DNA from: Meiothermus sp.
Lineage (GTDB): Bacteria > Deinococcota > Deinococci > Deinococcales > Thermaceae
Direction: 5' to 3'
DNA: 64,000 bases
Assembly (NCBI GenBank): GCA_026004095.1
Contig: BPIL01000004.1
Coordinates: 1-64,000, forward strand
A program made the translations under genes and the position numbers. Shown piece after piece: positions 56,562 to 64,000 of the stretch (position 1 is its first letter; each line of letters opens with the position of its first letter). Below the pieces are notes generated by a model. It worked only from the letters and a program-made list of their open reading frames with translations, ran no database searches and was not told the DNA's origin.

Positions 56562-57527
56562 ATGCCCATGCGCTATCGCAAACTTGGTCAGTGGGGCTTG
56601 AAGGTTTCGGAAATTTCGCTGGGGGCCTGGGTCACCTACGGCGACGCGGTGCAGGATCTCGAGCGCATCAAGGCCATCACCCGCATCGCCTACGAGGGCG
56701 GGATTAACTTTTTCGACAACGCCGACGTCTACGCCAAGGGGCTGGCCGAAGAGCTGATGAGCAAGGCCCTGCTGGAGCAGTTCCCCCGCCACGAGCTGGT
56801 GCTGTCCAGCAAGGTTTTCTGGCCTACCAGCGACGACGCCAACGGCCGGGGCCTCTCGCGCAAGCACGTGCGGGAAAGCCTCGAGCGCAGCCTGAAGCGC
56901 ATGGGCACCGACTACCTCGACCTGTACTTCTGCCACCGCTACGACCCCGAGGTGCCCATGGAGGAAATCGTCAGCACCATGAGCAACCTGGTAGACCGGG
57001 GCCTGGTGCTGTACTGGGGCACTTCCGAGTGGCCGGCGGCCCGCATCGTGGAGGCCGTACAGTTCGCCCGCAACAACGGCCTGCACCCGCCCGTGGTGGA
57101 GCAGCCGCAGTACTCGATGCTCTACCGCGAGCGGGTGGAGCAGGAAATCCTGCCCGAGACCGAGCGCTTCGGGATGGGTATGGTGGTCTGGAGCCCGCTG
57201 GCCATGGGCATGCTCACCGGGCGCTACGACAAGGGCGTCCCCAAGGACAGCCGCTTCGAGCGCTATCCGCAGTTCGGCAACCGCTTCCTGACCGAGGAAA
57301 ACGTCAAGAAGGTCAAGGCCCTCAAGAAAGTGGCCAGCGAGCTGGGCCTCACCCGCACCCAACTGGCCCTGGCCTGGGTCTTGCGGCAAAAAGGGGTGAG
57401 CAGCGCCATTACCGGCGCGACCAAGCCCGAGCAGCTCGAGGAGAGCCTGGGCGCCGCCGGAGTCGACCTGCCCCAGGAAGCGCTGGAGAAAATCGAAAAG
57501 ATTCTGGGCGAAAAGCCTAAAGCCTGA
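56562..57527 (+). CDS. Aldo/keto reductase (Kv-beta-like)
   Basis: A 321-residue NADPH-dependent reductase. Catalytic residues are seen as Asp and Tyr in INFFDNADVYAKG, Lys in LVLSSKVFW and His in YFCHRYDPEVP; YWGTSEWPAARI and SSAITGATKPEQLEE are typical of the AKR6/7-like group. GCGGAGG lies at the normal distance before the ATG. Physiological carbonyl substrate unknown. Its end overlaps the convergent glycosyltransferase by 11 nt. Confidence 0.92.
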   Translation: MPMRYRKLGQWGLKVSEISLGAWVTYGDAVQDLERIKAITRIAYEGGINFFDNADVYAKGLAEELMSKALLEQFPRHELVLSSKVFWPTSDDANGRGLSRKHVRESLERSLKRMGTDYLDLYFCHRYDPEVPMEEIVSTMSNLVDRGLVLYWGTSEWPAARIVEAVQFARNNGLHPPVVEQPQYSMLYRERVEQEILPETERFGMGMVVWSPLAMGMLTGRYDKGVPKDSRFERYPQFGNRFLTEENVKKVKALKKVASELGLTRTQLALAWVLRQKGVSSAITGATKPEQLEESLGAAGVDLPQEALEKIEKILGEKPKA

Positions 57528-58614
57528 GGATATACTCGGCCAGCCGCACGATATCGTTTTGCAGGTTGAGGGTTTTGCGCTCGGGAGGCCGGTCTTTGAG
57601 TTCCCGGATTTTGTCGGCAATCTTGCGGGGCTGGCGGATGTAATACCCCAGCTTCTCGTGCCGGATCAGCTCGACGTTGCCGTGTTCCTGCGGCCATACG
57701 TAATCGCAGATAATTAGATCCTTGCCCTGGGAGAGCACCTCGGCGATGGTCGCAGGGCCGGCCTTGGAAACCACCACATTGGACACATTGATGAGTTCGT
57801 ACATCTGATGGGTAAAACCAAACACAACCAGGTTGGATAGCTGGCTCTTCTGCTTGAAGACCTCGAGCTGCCGGTAAAGCTTCTGGTTGTACCCACACAC
57901 CACCACCACGTTGATGCCCTCGATCCTGACCAGCTCCCGCACCAGCTTGAAGCTGATTTTTAGGCCGGCCCCACCCCCCGTCACCAAGACGGTGTAGGGA
58001 TGAACCAGGCCCCACTCCTCGCGCAGCCGGGCCACCTGGGCGGGCTCGAGGGGCTTGTTGTACTTGGGATCTATAAGGGTCTGGAAGTAGTGCAGGTTTT
58101 CCGGGGGCACCCGGTAGCGGCGGGCGATGCTGTAGGCTTCGGGGCTGGCCACCACGTACTGGTCTTTGGTGTCGATGAACCAGTACAGGTGCGGGCTGAA
58201 AATATCGCTTACTACGGTGAGGGTCTTGGGCCTGTGCTTGCGCACGTAGGGCAGCCGGCGAAAACCGTGGTTCACCGGGTAGCAGTAGATGATTTTATCG
58301 GGGCGAAACTCCTCCAGGTACTCGTTGATGGCCGGGGCCAGGCGCATCCCCAGCACCCGCGCAAAGGTCTGGATGGCTGGGCGGGTTTGATAAAACGCCT
58401 GAAAAACCGTAAAGAGCCAGCGCTGCTTATTAACGGCAAAGTTGTAGCCGTCCTGGATGGCCTGGGCAATCCAGCGCGGCCCCACATCGAAGAAATTGAA
58501 CAGGCGAACCTCGGACTCGGGCTCGAGCTCGGTCAGCAGTTTGTGTAGGTTCTGCGCCAGGGCAAAGTGCCCACCCCCGGCTTTTGTGTAGACCAGCAAA
58601 ATTCGTTGTGGCAT
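57517..58614 (-). CDS. MGDG synthase-like glycosyltransferase
   Basis: A 365-residue GT28-type glycosyltransferase related to MGDG synthases and processive diacylglycerol glucosyltransferases, which make membrane glycolipids. The N-terminal acceptor motif TKAGGGHFALAQNL and the C-terminal nucleotide-sugar site VTGGGAGLKIS and VVSKAGPATIAEVLSQGKDL, with YVWPQEHGNVELI, support this. Glycolipids are major membrane lipids in Thermaceae, which fits. ATG 58614 is preceded by a hairpin rather than a ribosome site. Confidence 0.88.
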   Translation of the reverse strand: MPQRILLVYTKAGGGHFALAQNLHKLLTELEPESEVRLFNFFDVGPRWIAQAIQDGYNFAVNKQRWLFTVFQAFYQTRPAIQTFARVLGMRLAPAINEYLEEFRPDKIIYCYPVNHGFRRLPYVRKHRPKTLTVVSDIFSPHLYWFIDTKDQYVVASPEAYSIARRYRVPPENLHYFQTLIDPKYNKPLEPAQVARLREEWGLVHPYTVLVTGGGAGLKISFKLVRELVRIEGINVVVVCGYNQKLYRQLEVFKQKSQLSNLVVFGFTHQMYELINVSNVVVSKAGPATIAEVLSQGKDLIICDYVWPQEHGNVELIRHEKLGYYIRQPRKIADKIRELKDRPPERKTLNLQNDIVRLAEYILRL

Positions 58615-58619
58615 AACCC

Positions 58620-58638
58620 GCGCAGCACGGGGCTGCGC
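58620..58638 (-). promoter_or_regulatory. Hairpin in the glycosyltransferase mRNA leader
   Basis: Perfect 7-bp stem GCGCAGC/GCTGCGC with a 5-nt loop, ending five nt before the ATG at 58614. No GGAGG is present. A TAAGCT-like -10 further upstream would put it inside the leader. Confidence 0.4.
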
Positions 58639-58699
58639 CACTCCAGCTTAGGGCATTTTGGGGTAAATGACGAATGTAAGCGGATGCTGTACCAGCCGC

Positions 58700-59098
58700 T
58701 CAGGCCAGCGGCCGGTGGCAGAGCCAGACCTCGCTTTTGGCCCGCCAGCCCTCGGGCAGCGCGATAAATCGGCTGGGCGGCGGCACCGCCAAAACCTTGT
58801 GCCCCACAATGCTGAACTCAAGCGCCGTGAACAGCTTGTCGAGGGCCTGCCCCAGCGAGCGGGTCTCCAGCGGGCTGAAGCGCAGGCGCGGCAGCTTGGC
58901 CTCGAGGCTCTTGCAACCAGCATAGGGCAGCAGCTCGGCGGGGTCGCGCCAGCGCCGCGGCGGCCCCACCAGCAGCTCGGCCAACACCAGCGAGAGCCCC
59001 GGATAGCGCCGCAAGAACTCCTCGGGGTCAAACTCCAGCGAGAGCTCCAGGTTTACCTCTACATCCTGCCATACTTCTCGTCTAGCCGCACTCGCCAT
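58700..59098 (-). CDS. Hypothetical protein
   Basis: A 132-residue soluble protein with no recognised motif. The N-terminal VWQDVEVNLELSLEFDPEEFLRR is acidic and amphipathic; the middle (AKLPRLRFSPLETRSLGQALDKLF) is basic. One cysteine. GAGGT abuts the ATG, and TTGACC lies 29 nt upstream in the position a -35 would take, but the -10 is poor. Codon use matches neighbouring genes, so it is probably real. Confidence 0.65.
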   Translation of the reverse strand: MASAARREVWQDVEVNLELSLEFDPEEFLRRYPGLSLVLAELLVGPPRRWRDPAELLPYAGCKSLEAKLPRLRFSPLETRSLGQALDKLFTALEFSIVGHKVLAVPPPSRFIALPEGWRAKSEVWLCHRPLA

Positions 59099-59199
59099 AC
59101 CTCAGCTTGCAACAGGCAAAGCCCTCAGGTCAAGCGCAAATAACCCGTTCCACACGGAAAAACGAGCAAAAAACCCCTGACAGTTAAGAGCGTTTAGCG

Positions 59200-59628
59200 T
59201 CAATCGGCAAACCAGCGCAGCCAGGTTGCCCGGGCCAGAAACTCGGCCTGGCGCTTGAAGCGGCCCGCCACCGCGTGGGTCTCGAGAGCCTGGACAGTAT
59301 CACCGGCGTGGTGCCAGGCTAGAGCAATGGCTTTGAGGCAGGACCACTGGCCCTCTTCATCCCCCAAAAAGCGGTAGACAGCCAAAGCCCTCGACAGCAA
59401 GGTGATGGCTTTGTGGGTTTCGCCCTCGTATAAGCTGGCCACCCCCCACACAAACAGGCTCTGGGCCCAGGCCCGGTTCTCCCCCGTGCAACGCGCCAGG
59501 TGCTCGGCGCGCTGTGCCGGTGCGCTGGACTCCAGCGGTTGTTGTTCTAGCTTGTGCCAGGCTTCGCGCAGCAGTCGTTGTAGGTTCTCGCGTACGGTGG
59601 GTTGGTGTGTGTTGGTCAAAGCGCTCAT
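59200..59628 (-). CDS. Small TPR-like protein
   Basis: A 142-residue helical protein. Residues about 50-115 (WAQSLFVWGVASLYEGETHKAITLLSRALAVYRFLGDEEGQWSCLKAIALAWHHAG in essence) fit two tetratricopeptide repeats, with helices of the right spacing. Probably a protein-protein interaction module. ATG 59628 is chosen; GTG 59631 and an ATG at 59673 are alternatives. The 59629-59781 gap upstream is shared with the divergent oxidase and shows no gene. Confidence 0.65.
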   Translation of the reverse strand: MSALTNTHQPTVRENLQRLLREAWHKLEQQPLESSAPAQRAEHLARCTGENRAWAQSLFVWGVASLYEGETHKAITLLSRALAVYRFLGDEEGQWSCLKAIALAWHHAGDTVQALETHAVAGRFKRQAEFLARATWLRWFAD

Positions 59629-59769
59629 CACTACCCGCCAGGGTATCAGTTTGTGCGAACCTGTTCGGCGCATCCGTCACCAGCGGTTTTCACTTAACGC
59701 TCATCGGCTGTTCATGGGCCAAAAATCACTGCACACTGAGCAACTTGTCCACTTTCCATTTCCTTCAGG

Positions 59770-59775
59770 TAGGCT
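59770..59775 (+). promoter_or_regulatory. Putative -10 box of the D-lactate dehydrogenase-like gene
   Basis: TAGGCT ends 6 nt before the ATG at 59782; TTGTCC at 59745-59750 is 19 nt upstream. Confidence 0.45.
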
Positions 59776-59781
59776 AGAGCC

Positions 59782-61125
59782 ATGGTGGAAAGCCTCCAAC
59801 GCCGCATACCCCAAAAAGTCAGCACCGCCCCCGCCGACCTGGAAACCCACAGCAAGGATGAGGGCTACCCAGCCCACCAGCCACCCATCGCGGTGGTCTA
59901 CGCCGAAGGCCTCGAGGACATTCAAACCACCCTGGCCTGGGCCCGCGAGCACCGCATCCCGGTGGTGCCCTTTGGGGCCGGAACCAGCATCGAAGGCCAG
60001 GTTATTCCGCAGGGGAAAGCGCTCTCGTTGGATCTCTCCCGCATGAACCGGGTGCTGGAAGTGCGCCCCGAGGATTTCCTGGCGGTGGTGGAGCCCGGTG
60101 TGACCCGCAAGGCGCTGAACGAAGCCCTCAAGGGCACGGGCCTGTTCTTTCCGGTAGACCCCGGCGCCGATGCTTCGCTGGGCGGGATGGCCGCCACCAA
60201 CGCCTCGGGCACCACCACCGTGCGCTATGGGGGCATGCGCCAGAACGTGCTGGCGTTGCAGGTGGTGCTGGCCAATGGCGAGGTGCTGGAGCTGGGCCGG
60301 GGAGTGCGCAAGACCAGCGCCGGCTACGATCTGAAAGACCTCTTCATCGGCTCCGAGGGCACCCTGGGTATCATCGCCCGCCTCACCCTAAGGCTGCACC
60401 CCATCCCCGAGCACATCCACACTTTGCGGGTCTTCTTCGAAAACCTGACCGACACCGCCCAGGCCGCCTACGCCGTGATGGCCAGCGGGCTGCCGGTGGC
60501 CCGCCTCGAGTTGGTGGACGAGATCGGCATCAAAGCCATCAACCGCTACCTGGGCCGCAACTACCCAGAAAAACCCGTCCTGTTCGTGGAGTTCCACTCC
60601 TCCACCCGCGCGGCCCTCGAGGCCGAGTCCCACCTGGCCCTCGAGCTCATGCGAGAGGCCGGGGCCATCAGCATAGACGCCGCCCGCACCCAGGAAGAGC
60701 GCACCGCCCAGTGGGAGGCCCGGCACCAGTCCTACTGGGCTTTAGTCAACCTCTTTCCCGGCAAGGAGTACCTCTCCACCGACACCGCCGTGCCCATCTC
60801 CAAAATGCCCGATCTGGTGGCCTATTCCAGCCGCTTGCTGCGCGAGCTGGGCCTGACCGGAAACATCCTGGGGCACGTGGGCGACGGCAACTTTCACACC
60901 CTGGTGGTCTGCGAGCCGGGCGACCCGCGGGCCGAGGAGTTCTCCCTTCGGCTGGTGGAGCACGCCCTGGCCCTGGGCGGCACCTGCACCGGCGAGCACG
61001 GGGTGGGCCTGCGCAAAAAGAAGTACCTGCCCAAGGAGCATGGCCCAGCCCTGGGCTGGATGCGCCAGATCAAGCAGCTTTTCGACCCCGAAAACCTGCT
61101 CAACCCCGGCAAAATCTTCGACTAG
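59782..61125 (+). CDS. FAD-binding oxidase, D-lactate dehydrogenase (cytochrome)-like
   Basis: A 447-residue GlcD/DLD-type flavoprotein. FAD contacts VVPFGAGTSIEGQVIP, VVEPGVTRKALNEAL, LGGMAATNASGTTTVRYGG and LFIGSEGTLGIIARLTLRL are clear; the C-terminal domain has GHVGDGNFHTLVV (substrate/metal His) and ends FDPENLLNPGKIFD. These features resemble cytochrome-linked D-lactate dehydrogenases more than GlcD at 36631, with which it shares the fold but not close sequence. Probably feeds electrons from D-lactate to the respiratory chain. Confidence 0.9.
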   Translation: MVESLQRRIPQKVSTAPADLETHSKDEGYPAHQPPIAVVYAEGLEDIQTTLAWAREHRIPVVPFGAGTSIEGQVIPQGKALSLDLSRMNRVLEVRPEDFLAVVEPGVTRKALNEALKGTGLFFPVDPGADASLGGMAATNASGTTTVRYGGMRQNVLALQVVLANGEVLELGRGVRKTSAGYDLKDLFIGSEGTLGIIARLTLRLHPIPEHIHTLRVFFENLTDTAQAAYAVMASGLPVARLELVDEIGIKAINRYLGRNYPEKPVLFVEFHSSTRAALEAESHLALELMREAGAISIDAARTQEERTAQWEARHQSYWALVNLFPGKEYLSTDTAVPISKMPDLVAYSSRLLRELGLTGNILGHVGDGNFHTLVVCEPGDPRAEEFSLRLVEHALALGGTCTGEHGVGLRKKKYLPKEHGPALGWMRQIKQLFDPENLLNPGKIFD

Positions 61126-61189
61126 CGCAGGGTCGCACCTGTCGGCCTCGAGCAGCCCAGAGCACCGGATCAGGCCGGGAGCCCCTGGA

Positions 61190-62209
61190 TTAGTTTTTCA
61201 GCCCCAGCCCGGGCGCACAGTGTTTGCTGATCAGTTTGAACTGGTTCTGGAAGCCATCCGAACGCTGCGACATCCAGATGCCCACATCATCGTGGCGCGA
61301 GACCAACTGCCGGATGGGGCCACCGGGCCGCCCAAAGGCATCGGTATAGAAGACCTCGGGGCCATCGAGGTTGTACCAGTAGACCGGGCCGTGGTAGGCC
61401 TCGCGGTCGCAGCCGCGCAACCCGCTAAACCCGCTGAAAACCTGCTCGGTGTAGTGCAGCTCGGAGAGGTTGGCAGGGTTCATGGTGGTGATGGGGTCGA
61501 AGACGGCGGTGGAGGCCACCACCTCGACCTTATCGGCCAGGCGGAGCTTGAAGGCCCAGATCTCGTAGAGTGAGCCGGGGCTGTTGCTGTGGCAGCCGGT
61601 TCCCGGAAGGGTCATGACGGTGCGGCCAATGTCGTTGCTGGGGTCGGCATCGCCCAGGGTGAGGTCGCGCTGGCAGATGGAGCCCACCAGGCCGGTGTCG
61701 GCCATCCCCTGCACGCTCACCCGGTGCCCGCTGGGGGCCACCAGGTCGAACATTAAGGAGTGCTGGCGCACGCTGTAGCGGCGCACCCCGCCGGTGCCCA
61801 TGTGGGCCACGATGCGGGTGCTGGTCAGGGCCACCCGGTCTTCGTCGTTGCGGGTGTCGAGGTTGGCTACGAAGACCTTGAAACCCTCGTGGGCCTCCGG
61901 CATACCCGCCAGCTTGCCCACGTAACCAAAGGGGGGCAGTTCGGGGTTGGCCAGGCTGGTGCGGGGGTCGTCGCCGTGGTCGTGGTCGAAGTAGCACCTG
62001 TAATCAGGGTCTACCTGGGGGTGCCAGGTGGGGTACAGCTCGCCATCGGGGCCTCTGACCACGTGGCGGTTGTGCACCCAGTCGGGGCAGGCCTGCCCCG
62101 CGACGGGGGTGGGTTGGTCAGGGGGTACGACGGGGGGTGCGGCCTCGGGGGCGTTGCAGGCCAGCAGCAGCCAGGGCAGAACCGGGAGCAGGGCGGTTCG
62201 TTTCTGCAT
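61190..62209 (-). CDS. Putative lipoprotein of unknown function
   Basis: A 339-residue lipoprotein (MQKRTALLPVLPWLLLACNAP; lipobox Cys18) followed by a Pro-rich linker and a soluble domain with many His and Asp residues (CYFDHDHGDDPRTS near 72-85) and six or so cysteines, suggesting metal binding or disulfides. GGAGGG precedes ATG 62209. No family recognised. It is on the same strand as the YceI-like and SDR genes and may be cotranscribed. The 61126-61189 gap after it holds nothing recognisable. Confidence 0.75.
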   Translation of the reverse strand: MQKRTALLPVLPWLLLACNAPEAAPPVVPPDQPTPVAGQACPDWVHNRHVVRGPDGELYPTWHPQVDPDYRCYFDHDHGDDPRTSLANPELPPFGYVGKLAGMPEAHEGFKVFVANLDTRNDEDRVALTSTRIVAHMGTGGVRRYSVRQHSLMFDLVAPSGHRVSVQGMADTGLVGSICQRDLTLGDADPSNDIGRTVMTLPGTGCHSNSPGSLYEIWAFKLRLADKVEVVASTAVFDPITTMNPANLSELHYTEQVFSGFSGLRGCDREAYHGPVYWYNLDGPEVFYTDAFGRPGGPIRQLVSRHDDVGIWMSQRSDGFQNQFKLISKHCAPGLGLKN

Positions 62210-62283
62210 GGAATCCCTCCAGGTTTTAAGGGTATCAAGATCGCTTGGCCCCAGGTGCAGAAGGTTCTTTAACTTCGCTTTAC

Positions 62284-62817
62284 TTAACGCGGAAGCGCTC
62301 GAGCCTCCAGGCGCACCTCCACCGGGTCGTTGACCCGCAAAAAGAGCAGGCTTGGGGGGGTCAGCCTCCATTCCGAGAAGCTGGTGTTGAACCCCCCCAC
62401 AAAGCGGTAGGCGCTGCCCTCGCGGGTAAGTTTGCCGGCTATGCGCACCGGGCGGCGGGTTCCGCTAATTTCCAGCGTTCCGAGCAGCACGGCGTCCTCA
62501 CCGGTCTGGGTCAGGCGCTCCACCTCCAGGCAGCTCAGGGGAAACTTATTGACGTCGAAGACCCCCCGCGCGTCGGCGTCGCGCAAGGGGTTGCCCGAAT
62601 CGAAGCGGCCCAGCTCCACGCAGACCTGGCCCGAGGCCTCGCCGGTCTGAGGGTTCCAGCGCACCGTACCGCGCACGCTGGTGTTGCTGCCCTCCCAGCG
62701 GCCCAGGTTGTAGCTGGCCGCATAGGTCACGCGCCCCTCGATGGTGAACTGGCCGGTCTGGGCCTGAACACCGCCCGCCAGCAAAGCCAGCCCGAGCAAC
62801 ACCAGCCAATTGCGCAT
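62284..62817 (-). CDS. YceI-like secreted protein
   Basis: A 177-residue exported protein with signal peptide (MRNWLVLLGLALLAGGVQAQ). The beta-barrel pattern, with ELGRFDSGNPLRDADARGVFDVNKFPLSCLEVERL (in essence the YceI core DSGN..RD....FDV.KFP), places it in the YceI/lipocalin-like group that binds isoprenoids such as polyprenyl lipids. Ligand here unknown. Confidence 0.8.
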   Translation of the reverse strand: MRNWLVLLGLALLAGGVQAQTGQFTIEGRVTYAASYNLGRWEGSNTSVRGTVRWNPQTGEASGQVCVELGRFDSGNPLRDADARGVFDVNKFPLSCLEVERLTQTGEDAVLLGTLEISGTRRPVRIAGKLTREGSAYRFVGGFNTSFSEWRLTPPSLLFLRVNDPVEVRLEARALPR

Positions 62818-62826
62818 CTTCCTCCC

Positions 62827-63459
62827 CTACCTGATCTCGAGCACGTCCGGCATGGGCTCGCTCAGGACGCCCTCTAAGATACGCGCCGCGGCCTCGTCTG
62901 GATGCAAGGCGTTTTTGGGCGCACCCCCCAGGGGGGCCCAGAGGCCGGTGGCTACCGCGGGCAGCCGCACCAGGCAAAAGCGCACCCCTTCGCGGCGGAA
63001 TTCCTTGCGGGCCACGTTCAAAAGCCCCTCGGCCCCCAGCTTGGTCGCCACATACCCCGACAAACCCGGTACGGCAATCAGCTCCGGGTAAACCCCCAGC
63101 AGCACCCCCCGGGCCTGCGGGTTGAAGGTGGCGTATTTGAGCACCAGGGCCAGGCCCGCAAGGTTGGCGGCAAAGAGGCGCTCGAGGTCGCCCATCCCCT
63201 GCTCGCGCAGGCTGGCTTTCTGCACCGCACCCGCCGCGTAGATGAGCAAGTCCAGCGGCCCTACCTCCTGGGCCAGCGCCTGCACCTCGAGCTCGTGGGC
63301 CAGCTCGGTGGGCACGGCCAGGGCCCCCAGGTCTCGTGCCAGAGCGGCCAGAACCGCGCCGTTGCGGCCCGAAAGCCACAACCGGCCCACCCGCCCGGCC
63401 AGCCCCCGCGCCAGGGCCTGCCCAATGCCCCCCGTTGCGCCCAACAGCAAGGTATTCAT
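62827..63459 (-). CDS. Short SDR-family oxidoreductase
   Basis: A 210-residue SDR, shorter than usual, with cofactor motif LLLGATGGIGQALARGL, LLIYAAGAVQKAS in place of NNAG, and Tyr-x3-Lys in GLSGYVATKLGAEG. No upstream Ser of the classical triad is obvious (LLGVYPELIAVPG there), so catalysis may be altered. It starts the minus-strand group with the YceI-like and lipoprotein genes. Confidence 0.85.
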   Translation of the reverse strand: MNTLLLGATGGIGQALARGLAGRVGRLWLSGRNGAVLAALARDLGALAVPTELAHELEVQALAQEVGPLDLLIYAAGAVQKASLREQGMGDLERLFAANLAGLALVLKYATFNPQARGVLLGVYPELIAVPGLSGYVATKLGAEGLLNVARKEFRREGVRFCLVRLPAVATGLWAPLGGAPKNALHPDEAAARILEGVLSEPMPDVLEIR

Positions 63460-63465
63460 GGCCTC

Positions 63466-63471
63466 AAGTTA
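63466..63471 (-). promoter_or_regulatory. Putative -10 box of the 63459 SDR gene
   Basis: TAACTT on the minus strand, 6 nt from the ATG at 63459. Confidence 0.4.
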
Positions 63472-63599
63472 CGTGTGTTTGCTGCCAAACACCGTGAGGC
63501 AGAAGCAAATCCCGCATGACCCTGCTCTTCTACAACGGGCTAAAGTTCCTCACAACCCCAGAGGGCAAACCAACCCAGCGGTGGCTTCCACCAAGTTGC

Positions 63600-63605
63600 T
63601 ACAAT
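63600..63605 (+). promoter_or_regulatory. Putative -10 box of the toxin-antitoxin operon
   Basis: TACAAT ends 6 nt before the antitoxin ATG at 63612; leaderless geometry. Confidence 0.5.
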
Positions 63606-63611
63606 GAACCC

Positions 63612-63836
63612 ATGCGCAAGGAACAGATTCTCGAGCAAGCGCTGCAACTAGACCTGAAAGACCGGGCCGAGTTAGCCCAGCAGCTCCTCTCGAGCCTTGA
63701 ACAACTCAGCCCCGAAGAGCACGACCGCCTCTGGACAGAGGTGGCAGCCAGACGTGCCGAGGAGCTGCAAAGCGGCAAAACCAAAGGTTACTCCTGGGAA
63801 GAAATTAAACAAGATGCCCTCTCCCGGCTTGGATAA
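63612..63836 (+). CDS. Addiction-module antitoxin component
   Basis: A 74-residue helical, acidic protein (MRKEQILEQALQLDLKDRAE, then LAQQLLSSLEQLSPEEHDRLW and the C-terminal GKTKGYSWEEIKQDALSRL), the pattern of the putative addiction-module component family paired with RelE/ParE toxins. The C-terminal tail would wrap the toxin. Its end overlaps the toxin gene by 23 nt. Confidence 0.82.
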   Translation: MRKEQILEQALQLDLKDRAELAQQLLSSLEQLSPEEHDRLWTEVAARRAEELQSGKTKGYSWEEIKQDALSRLG

Positions 63837-64000
63837 AATCTTCCATCCCGAGGCCAGGCTGGAGTTTGTCCAGGCAGCAGAGTATTACAGATCGGTATCA
63901 CCCGAGTTATCGCGCAAGTTTGTGGTGGCCTTCGACGGGTTGCTAGAGCACCTAAAACAGTTTCCCGAGACCGGGGTTCAGGTTCACCCAATAGGGGTGC
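63814..64000 (+). CDS. RelE/ParE-family toxin (5' part, runs off window)
   Basis: An open frame from ATG 63814 to the window end (62 codons) begins MPSPGLDKIFHPEARLEFVQ and continues AAEYYRSVSPELSRKFVVAF, matching the N-terminal half of RelE/ParE toxins (mRNA interferase or gyrase inhibitor). The overlap with the antitoxin gene is the usual type II arrangement. Catalytic C-terminal residues are outside the window. Confidence 0.82.
   Translation, partial: MPSPGLDKIFHPEARLEFVQAAEYYRSVSPELSRKFVVAFDGLLEHLKQFPETGVQVHPIGV

Noticed and set aside
63516..63611. Upstream extension of the antitoxin frame
   Set aside because: The extension is unlike the family and would include the promoter; ATG 63612 fits both homology and the -10 box.

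Overview
The window looks like a chromosomal segment from a moderately thermophilic member of the Deinococcota, most like Meiothermus/Thermaceae (inference from protein character, GC-rich coding sequence, and many leaderless start codons behind a TANNNT -10 box). Genes are tightly packed. No rRNA, tRNA or CRISPR array was seen, and no gene-free stretch exceeds 300 bases; the longest gaps (about 150-210 bases: 28469-28675, 31377-31580, 32499-32682, 59629-59781) hold promoters, stem-loops or nothing recognisable.

Layout. 1-5 kb: housekeeping genes (secA, tsaD, a MoxR ATPase, an acetamidase/formamidase) and one small secreted protein. 5-7.3 kb: a molybdenum-hydroxylase (form II CoxL-like) gene broken by several frameshifts. 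7.4-22.5 kb: a large co-directional catabolic operon behind one clear promoter with a MarR-type operator candidate. It encodes a two-domain anthraniloyl-CoA monooxygenase/reductase-like flavoprotein, an SDR, a MarR regulator, a crotonase, an acyl-CoA dehydrogenase, an aryl-CoA ligase, a RidA protein, kynureninase, tryptophan 2,3-dioxygenase, a five-gene Liv-type ABC importer and a kynurenine-formamidase-like hydrolase. Together these read as one pathway: import, then tryptophan to N-formylkynurenine to kynurenine to anthranilate, then anthraniloyl-CoA, dearomatisation by the hybrid aerobic CoA route, and beta-oxidation-like breakdown. This is the most interesting system in the window.

22.5-36.5 kb: dnaE, asnS, a 2-phosphosulfolactate phosphatase-like gene and a degenerate paralogue of it, a CRP-family regulator divergent from an orphan ABC ATPase, an FAD amine-oxidase-like protein, a parvulin, a WecG/TagA glycosyltransferase, scpB, pilC and an EVE protein. 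36.6-50.3 kb: a GlcD-type oxidase, galE, a CaiB CoA-transferase with an in-frame low-complexity insert, a penicillin-acylase-family lipoprotein, an unassigned HExxH protein, a pectinacetylesterase-like protein, a small beta-barrel-like protein, and a MacAB-type export operon with a Yip1 protein.

50.3-64 kb: an IS630-type element with an A7 frameshift site, a GntR/ABC (Ytr-type) operon behind a 28-bp palindrome, a second penicillin acylase, VOC, CDGSH and aldo/keto reductase proteins, a MGDG-synthase-like glycosyltransferase, two small unknowns, a D-lactate-dehydrogenase-like oxidase, an unknown lipoprotein with a YceI-like protein and an SDR, and the start of a type II toxin-antitoxin pair cut by the window end.

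Two window-wide patterns stand out. About twenty genes have a -10 hexamer 6-11 nt from the start codon, so their mRNAs are probably leaderless or nearly so, while operon-internal genes keep GGAGG-type ribosome sites. The palindrome CTCGAG is strongly over-represented (28 copies counted by eye in the first 10 kb, against about 2 of the same-composition palindrome GAGCTC).
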